Assembly (NCBI GenBank): GCA_045600945.1 | Contig: JAZRYX010000021.1 | Location: 1 to 8,684, forward strand | Direction: 5' to 3' | Source: Darwinimomas sp045600945 | GTDB taxonomy: Bacteria > Bacillota > Clostridia > Lachnospirales > Lachnospiraceae | DNA length: 8,684 nt | In this document: positions 5,062 to 8,684 of the stretch, in pieces | Layout of the letters: each line of letters starts with the position of its first letter | Position numbering within the stretch: position 1 is the first letter of the stretch | Program-made: the position numbers and the translations under genes | The notes under the pieces: generated by a model | The model's input: the letters and a program-made list of their open reading frames with translations, nothing else | Database searches by the model: none | Told to the model about the DNA's origin: nothing

Positions 5062-5090
5062 ATCATAGCATCCAAATATCCACGGTGCAA
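5062..5090 (-). promoter_or_regulatory. Sigma-A-type promoter of the acetyltransferase gene
   Basis: On the minus strand TTGCAC (5090-5085), a 17-nt spacer and TATGAT (5067-5062) place the start near 5055, about 40 nt before the ATG at 5014. The spacer is nearly identical to that of the promoter at 1652-1680. Confidence 0.65.
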
Positions 5091-5096
5091 CTAAGT
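5065..5096 (-). repeat. 32-bp promoter-containing repeat, copy 2
   Basis: This copy differs from 1655-1686 at two of 32 bases, both between the shared blocks atagcatccaaatatcca and tgcaactaagt. The flanking sequences are unrelated, so only the promoter-sized block is shared. Conservation across the spacer is more than sigma factor contacts alone require. Confidence 0.85.
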
Positions 5097-5111
5097 TTCT
5101 CGCTTCGGACA

Positions 5112-5142
5112 GAAAAACAGGACCAGCATCTGCCAGCCCTGT
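5112..5142 (-). terminator. Weak hairpin with U-tract upstream of the acetyltransferase promoter
   Basis: On the minus strand ACAGGG (5142-5137) can pair with TCCTGT (5122-5117), followed by TTTTTC. The loop is 14 nt and the stem only six pairs including one G-U, so this is a weak prediction. It could block minus-strand transcription entering from the right. Confidence 0.3.
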
Positions 5143-5186
5143 GTCTTGCTGTAAAAGCAGCAGTTTTCATAGACATGGGGCTAGCC

Positions 5187-5210
5187 GTCGCGCCAGCGAC
5201 TTGGTACAAT
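5187..5210 (+). promoter_or_regulatory. Hairpin and -10-like TACAAT immediately before the MATE gene
   Basis: A small perfect stem GTCGC/GCGAC with loop GCCA lies at 5187-5200. TACAAT at 5205-5210 sits 7 nt before the ATG at 5218. If TACAAT is a true -10, transcription would begin at or next to the A of the start codon, giving a leaderless message. No Shine-Dalgarno is visible before the ATG, which agrees with this; no good -35 is seen, which does not. Confidence 0.3.
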
Positions 5211-5217
5211 TACTATT

Positions 5218-7017
5218 ATGAGTAGATTATTATCAAAAACAAAAAATCGATGGGCAATAACTGACCGGATGTTTTTCTCCTTATTCCTGACAGGAGCAAT
5301 CATCGAATTTTCACAGGTTGGTGCAGGATTTATCGATGGAATTATTATCAGTCGTTTCCTTGGTTATGAAGCCATGGCTGCTGAGGGCATTGTGCATCCG
5401 GTTTTCAGCATATTTGGAATAATCAGCGGTTTGCTTGCTGTGGGAATGCAAACACGATGCGCGCAATCAATAGGAAGAGGAGATACAAAAAATTACTGCA
5501 GATTTGTAAGTGCTACGGTTTTGATTGGAGTTATCTTTTCACTCATTTGTACTGCCTTGTTAGTGATTTTTGCGAAACCTTTTTCGATATTACTTGGCGC
5601 TTCCGGCAATGCATCTCATCTGGTCGGTCCCGCCTCAAAATATCTGTTAGGGTTAAGTCTTGGAGCACCTGCGCTGATAATGACAGCCATTCTTGCGCCT
5701 GCATTCCAAATTGATACAGGACGTAGAGCTATTCAAACAGGAGCGATAATAGAGGTAATCTCAAATGTCATTTTAGATATTATTGCTGTTAAGCTTGGAT
5801 TGGGACTCTTTGGTATTGGTTTGTCCACAGCTGTCGCTAGTTACCTTGACGTATTATTTTTGTTAATATTCTTTATGAAAAAGAGACGCATGCTTCATTT
5901 TGTCAAGCCGGATGTTCCAGTTAAAGAATTCGTTATGATGCTGACAAATGGAAGTGAAAAGGCAATCAGAAGAATTGCCAATACTCTTCGTCCGATTATC
6001 ATAAACAAGGTAATTGTTTCCTACGGTGGCATTGCTGCAATCTCAGCTTTGTCTGTTCGCAATAACTTTTCTAATTTTGCCGAAATATACGGTGCAGGTA
6101 TTGCATCTTCGGTTTCACTTCTAACCGGTGTATATTACGGAGAAATGAACGAAGAGGGTATAGAAGAGGTAAATAAACAGGAACATAGAATGATCATCTG
6201 GTTCCCCTGTACTGTTTCCATGTTGATACTGCTTTTTGCAAAACAGATAACACGGCTGTATGTTCCGGAAAATGGTGAGATTTTCAATATGGCGCTGTTT
6301 TCTATCCGGTTTCTAGCCATTCAGATTCCCTTACAGGCATTAATTGAAAGTCGCATTAAATACCTTCAGGCAATTCAGAAAACTAAGAATATGGCTCTGC
6401 TGACCATGTTTGCAAGATTGATTTCTGTTGTCATTTCGACATTTATATTGGGAAAACTTTTCGGAAGCTATGGTATCCTCGCCTGCTATACAGCAAGTGA
6501 TGCTCTGACTCTTGCGATAGTTTACTTTTATTATGCAGCTAAATGTCATGATTCACGACCGACAAGACAGGATTTTTTGAATCTTCCGGACTATTTCCAC
6601 CTAAACAAGGGAGATGTCATTTCACTTGATATTTATAATCAAAAAGATGTATGCCTGGGATCAGAGCAGATCATGTTGTTCTGTAAAGGACATAAATTAG
6701 AAAACAAAATGGCTTACCACGCTTCACTTTCATTTGAAGAACTAGCTTCAAACATCGTTGAATTTGGTTTTCCAAAATGCAGTTTCCCAATGCCTTTGAT
6801 AGACCTGCGTGTTGTTATTACAAATACTACGCTTGTAATAAGACTGTGTGACAACTGCCCGCTATATGATGTCACAAGGCAGATAGCTATTGTTAATGAA
6901 TCCTGCAGTGATCCTATACACAATATCGGGACCCGTATTGTAAGTAAAACAGCTTCAGATATCACATATCTCAACACATTTGAAACTAATAATCTTATCT
7001 TAAGATTTAGGCTGTAA
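5218..7017 (+). CDS. MATE-type transporter fused to a C-terminal RsbW-like HATPase domain
   Basis: The 599-aa protein has two parts. Residues about 15-442 are a MATE (multidrug and toxin extrusion) membrane domain with around 12 hydrophobic segments in two halves: early FIDGIIISRFLG and GLLAVGMQTRCAQSIGRGD, and second-half YGGIAAISALSVRNN. MATE proteins export drugs or metabolites by Na+ or H+ exchange. Residues about 465-597 are soluble and resemble HATPase_c_2/RsbW anti-sigma ATP-binding domains. EELASNIVEFGF (507-518) fits the N-box, RLCDNCPLYDV (542-552) the G1 box, and NIGTRIVSKTASDITYLNTF (569-588) the G2 box. The G1 box has DNCP in place of DxG, so ATP binding may be altered. The ATG has no evident ribosome site. 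The fusion suggests nucleotide or partner-dependent control of transport, but this is inference. Confidence 0.85.
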   Translation: MSRLLSKTKNRWAITDRMFFSLFLTGAIIEFSQVGAGFIDGIIISRFLGYEAMAAEGIVHPVFSIFGIISGLLAVGMQTRCAQSIGRGDTKNYCRFVSATVLIGVIFSLICTALLVIFAKPFSILLGASGNASHLVGPASKYLLGLSLGAPALIMTAILAPAFQIDTGRRAIQTGAIIEVISNVILDIIAVKLGLGLFGIGLSTAVASYLDVLFLLIFFMKKRRMLHFVKPDVPVKEFVMMLTNGSEKAIRRIANTLRPIIINKVIVSYGGIAAISALSVRNNFSNFAEIYGAGIASSVSLLTGVYYGEMNEEGIEEVNKQEHRMIIWFPCTVSMLILLFAKQITRLYVPENGEIFNMALFSIRFLAIQIPLQALIESRIKYLQAIQKTKNMALLTMFARLISVVISTFILGKLFGSYGILACYTASDALTLAIVYFYYAAKCHDSRPTRQDFLNLPDYFHLNKGDVISLDIYNQKDVCLGSEQIMLFCKGHKLENKMAYHASLSFEELASNIVEFGFPKCSFPMPLIDLRVVITNTTLVIRLCDNCPLYDVTRQIAIVNESCSDPIHNIGTRIVSKTASDITYLNTFETNNLILRFRL

Positions 7018-7045
7018 GATACCGGAGGAATATACTTCTTAGATG

Positions 7046-7249
7046 TTATACATCTATGTAATCTGTCATCATGCCCCACATAAAGCATGCAAGTTCTCTT
7101 GCTACCGATGTTTTTGCTACATTCGTCTTCTTGGATTTTCCAAGAACCATTTTATAGTAACGGCGTCTTAACCGTTCATTGGCTTTATCGGCATATGCGA
7201 TGACATCAGCTGTATTTCCGGATTGTCTGGCCTTGAGATATCTCTGCTG
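7046..7249 (-). pseudogene. C-terminal remnant of an IS110-type transposase
   Basis: The minus strand reads 67 codons ending in TAA at 7048-7046. Visible phrases include SGNTADVIAYADKANERLRR, RYYKMVLGKSKKTNVAKTSV and ARELACFMWGMMTD. The basic helix followed by KTNVAKTSVARELA and WGMMTD is typical of the C-terminal tail of IS110-family transposases (DEDD/Tnp20 type) in Clostridia, recalled from memory. The frame stays open a few codons past 7249, but similarity fades where the recombinase fragment on the other strand begins. There is no N-terminal DEDD domain or start, so the gene is dead. It indicates an old insertion and deletion after the MATE gene. Confidence 0.6.
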
Positions 7250-7317
7250 CAGATGCCATGAAGATGCTTGGGGTAAAGAAGAGCAGTTTTTATAAGCTTG
7301 TTAGAATGGTCAAGTAA
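7237..7317 (+). pseudogene. C-terminal helix-turn-helix fragment of a serine recombinase (probable)
   Basis: Twenty-six codons from just after a TGA read DISAADAMKMLGVKK then SSFYKLVRMVK and a stop. The pattern sxxxAaxxLGvxxSTFYklv is the C-terminal HTH of resolvase/invertase-type recombinases. No catalytic domain is present. Its left end overlaps the transposase remnant on the opposite strand, so the junction of the two fragments lies around 7237-7249. It is short, so assignment is moderate. Confidence 0.45.
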
Positions 7318-7378
7318 TTTTTTACGATATTATTCCACTCATTTTCTCTAGACTGGTTGTCTTTGAATGAAGGAGTAA

Positions 7379-7444
7379 ATTCCGGATCCTCTTACATGGA
7401 CAGAAGAAGAGCGCCAGAAATATAAAAAGATCTTTAAATTTTAA
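7379..7444 (+). pseudogene. Short orphan coding fragment (unassigned)
   Basis: After a TAA at 7376 the plus strand reads 21 codons, IPDPLTWTEEERQKYKKIFKF, then stop; this is charged and helix-like, and looks like the tail of a larger protein. I cannot name the family. It may be part of the same decayed mobile element, or simply chance. Confidence 0.25.
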
Positions 7445-7532
7445 GTAGATATGCTACTGAATAATACAATATCGAAGGGATACAGCAATTGTTTGCACAT
7501 TTCATAACATTGTTGAAAGGCAATATTAGTAT

Positions 7533-8684
7533 TTAGAAAGCCCGCTTCATTATAAAACGATGCACCCTTTCAAATTTTCCGCCATTTAATGAGACAACGG
7601 TATCATATCCATTGTTTTGACCGGAACACATAAAAGCTTGGCATTTAGACAGAAGGTATAGCGCATAGAAATAGTTGATGCTTGTGTCCATTACACGGTC
7701 ATTGTATTCTTCATTTGAATATATTTGTTTTTCAAAATCGTTAATGATTTGTCCCTTTTTAAATTCTTCAACTTTATGACGTTCCTGGGCTATGGTAATG
7801 ACCTTATCCTTAAATATTTCCCTCATCTTGTTTAATACATCTAAATCTTCTGTAGCTAAAAAGATAATATCATAAGCCCCTTCGTCCATCCATTCTTTAA
7901 TAAGAGGATACATATCTTCGACGGCGGCTTGTGACCTGGAGCCATCAAAGCCAACACTCTTGTAATCTGTTCCTCTAATCAGGACACCTAAAGCACGATG
8001 ATTTTCTATAGTTGCATCTGCGTATTCATTTAACTCTTTAAGAAATTTATCTTGAAGAATACTTGTGTTAATAGTTTCCTTAAGCTGATAGAATCTCCAT
8101 GTTATGAAGAAGGAAGCGATATTATCAATTATTATGGTATTATCTTCCGTACTGTTATCTCTTTTAAGGTCTATTTTGAAATATTTATTCAATTCTTTGG
8201 TTTTAAACTTGCCGATATTCTCGTTATTATATGCAATATCAAAACCTATTTCATTAGCAAAAGAAACAAGCCTGCTAATTAGTATTAATAACCCGCTAAG
8301 TCCTGCAGCAACATGTTCTAAATCAGGACGCATATATTTAACATCTTTTCTTTTTTTACCATTCAAAAAATGCTGTATAAGAAACAAACTATTGAATACA
8401 AATATATCGCTCTTCTTATTTGATGGCGTTTCACCTTTGATATATCCGTTTCCAACAGGCCCTACTAAGAAAATGGTGCCTTCATCTTCAGCAGGCATTT
8501 GTCCAATATGCAGGCGTTCATTCGGCTCTAAAAACCATAAGATACGCGGATCCATAAAATATACATGCTTGTCTGTATATTTAAGAACGGTTCTTGAAAT
8601 TGCAATACTATATTCTGTTAATTTCAGAACTACGTATTGTGAATGTGAATTCAATAAATCTATTTCTAATGAATCTTTATCATT
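7533..8684 (-). CDS. Fucosyltransferase-like glycosyltransferase (N-terminus beyond the right edge)
   Basis: At least 383 codons are visible. The frame stays open to the window edge and the TTG at 8654 has no ribosome site, so the true start lies outside. The C-terminal half contains ALGVLIRGTDYKSVG, then EWMDEGAYDIIFLATEDLDVL, KDKVITIAQERH, and near the end LSKCQAFMCSGQNNGYDTVVSLNGG. This resembles the GDP-fucose-dependent fucosyltransferase fold (NodZ/POFUT/FUT8-like), where the (H)xRGTD-type motif contacts the nucleotide sugar. It also resembles unassigned capsule or surface-glycan enzymes in Firmicutes. No signal peptide or membrane segment is visible. The N-terminal half is less conserved and may bind the acceptor. 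Only an insertion scar separates it from the MATE gene. Superfamily assignment is moderate; sugar and acceptor are unknown. Confidence 0.68.
   Translation of the reverse strand, partial: NDKDSLEIDLLNSHSQYVVLKLTEYSIAISRTVLKYTDKHVYFMDPRILWFLEPNERLHIGQMPAEDEGTIFLVGPVGNGYIKGETPSNKKSDIFVFNSLFLIQHFLNGKKRKDVKYMRPDLEHVAAGLSGLLILISRLVSFANEIGFDIAYNNENIGKFKTKELNKYFKIDLKRDNSTEDNTIIIDNIASFFITWRFYQLKETINTSILQDKFLKELNEYADATIENHRALGVLIRGTDYKSVGFDGSRSQAAVEDMYPLIKEWMDEGAYDIIFLATEDLDVLNKMREIFKDKVITIAQERHKVEEFKKGQIINDFEKQIYSNEEYNDRVMDTSINYFYALYLLSKCQAFMCSGQNNGYDTVVSLNGGKFERVHRFIMKRAF

Larger units (their letters stand above)
7018..7532. other. Intergenic scar of mobile-element fragments, no intact gene
   Basis: These 515 bases hold the remnants listed separately (7046-7249, 7237-7317, 7379-7444) joined without intact reading frames. 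Stretches 7318-7378 and 7445-7532 show no gene, hairpin terminator or repeat that I can support. No terminal inverted repeats or target duplications are recognisable. Confidence 0.6.

Noticed and set aside
1..8684. tRNA or rRNA genes
   Set aside because: I saw no T-loop/acceptor-stem pattern or rRNA-like sequence in the intergenic regions.

Overview
The window looks like a low-to-moderate GC Clostridia chromosome, most likely a gut or rumen Lachnospiraceae. Support comes from Shine-Dalgarno sites of the AGGAGG type, a secreted protein with choline-binding-type cell-wall repeats, peptides with double-glycine leaders, and an IS110-type transposase remnant. The genus call is inference only; no rRNA or tRNA gene is present.

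Left third (1-1820). A compact minus-strand operon encodes four short peptides (47-81 aa). They share a nearly invariant leader ending in ELSMEDLEQVTGG, but everything after the GG differs. They are followed by the 5' part of a secreted cell-wall-binding protein that runs off the left edge. The first peptide's 45-residue core reads like the plug-domain signature of SusC/RagA TonB-dependent receptors, which are outer-membrane proteins of Bacteroidota. The third peptide carries a weaker version of the same motif. No maturation enzyme, C39 transporter or immunity gene is visible; these may lie left of the window. Upstream, the minus strand has a well-formed promoter (1652-1680), three potential hairpins and an intrinsic terminator (1476-1512). 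This could be a small RNA of about 170 nt or a terminating leader of the peptide operon.

Middle (1821-5014). A plus-strand group contains an aspartate/glutamate racemase-family enzyme, a GltPh-like aspartate/glutamate:cation symporter and a small bacterial PH-like domain protein. Together they suggest uptake and stereochemical interconversion of acidic amino acids. A strong bidirectional hairpin at 4441-4499 ends this group and a convergent GNAT acetyltransferase. The acetyltransferase promoter is a 30/32-bp copy of the promoter in front of the candidate RNA.

Right part (5218-8684). A 599-aa MATE-type membrane transporter is fused to a C-terminal RsbW-like HATPase domain. It is followed by a roughly 500-bp scar holding the C-terminal fragments of an IS110-type transposase and a serine recombinase. 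The last gene is a minus-strand fucosyltransferase-like glycosyltransferase whose N-terminus lies beyond the right edge.
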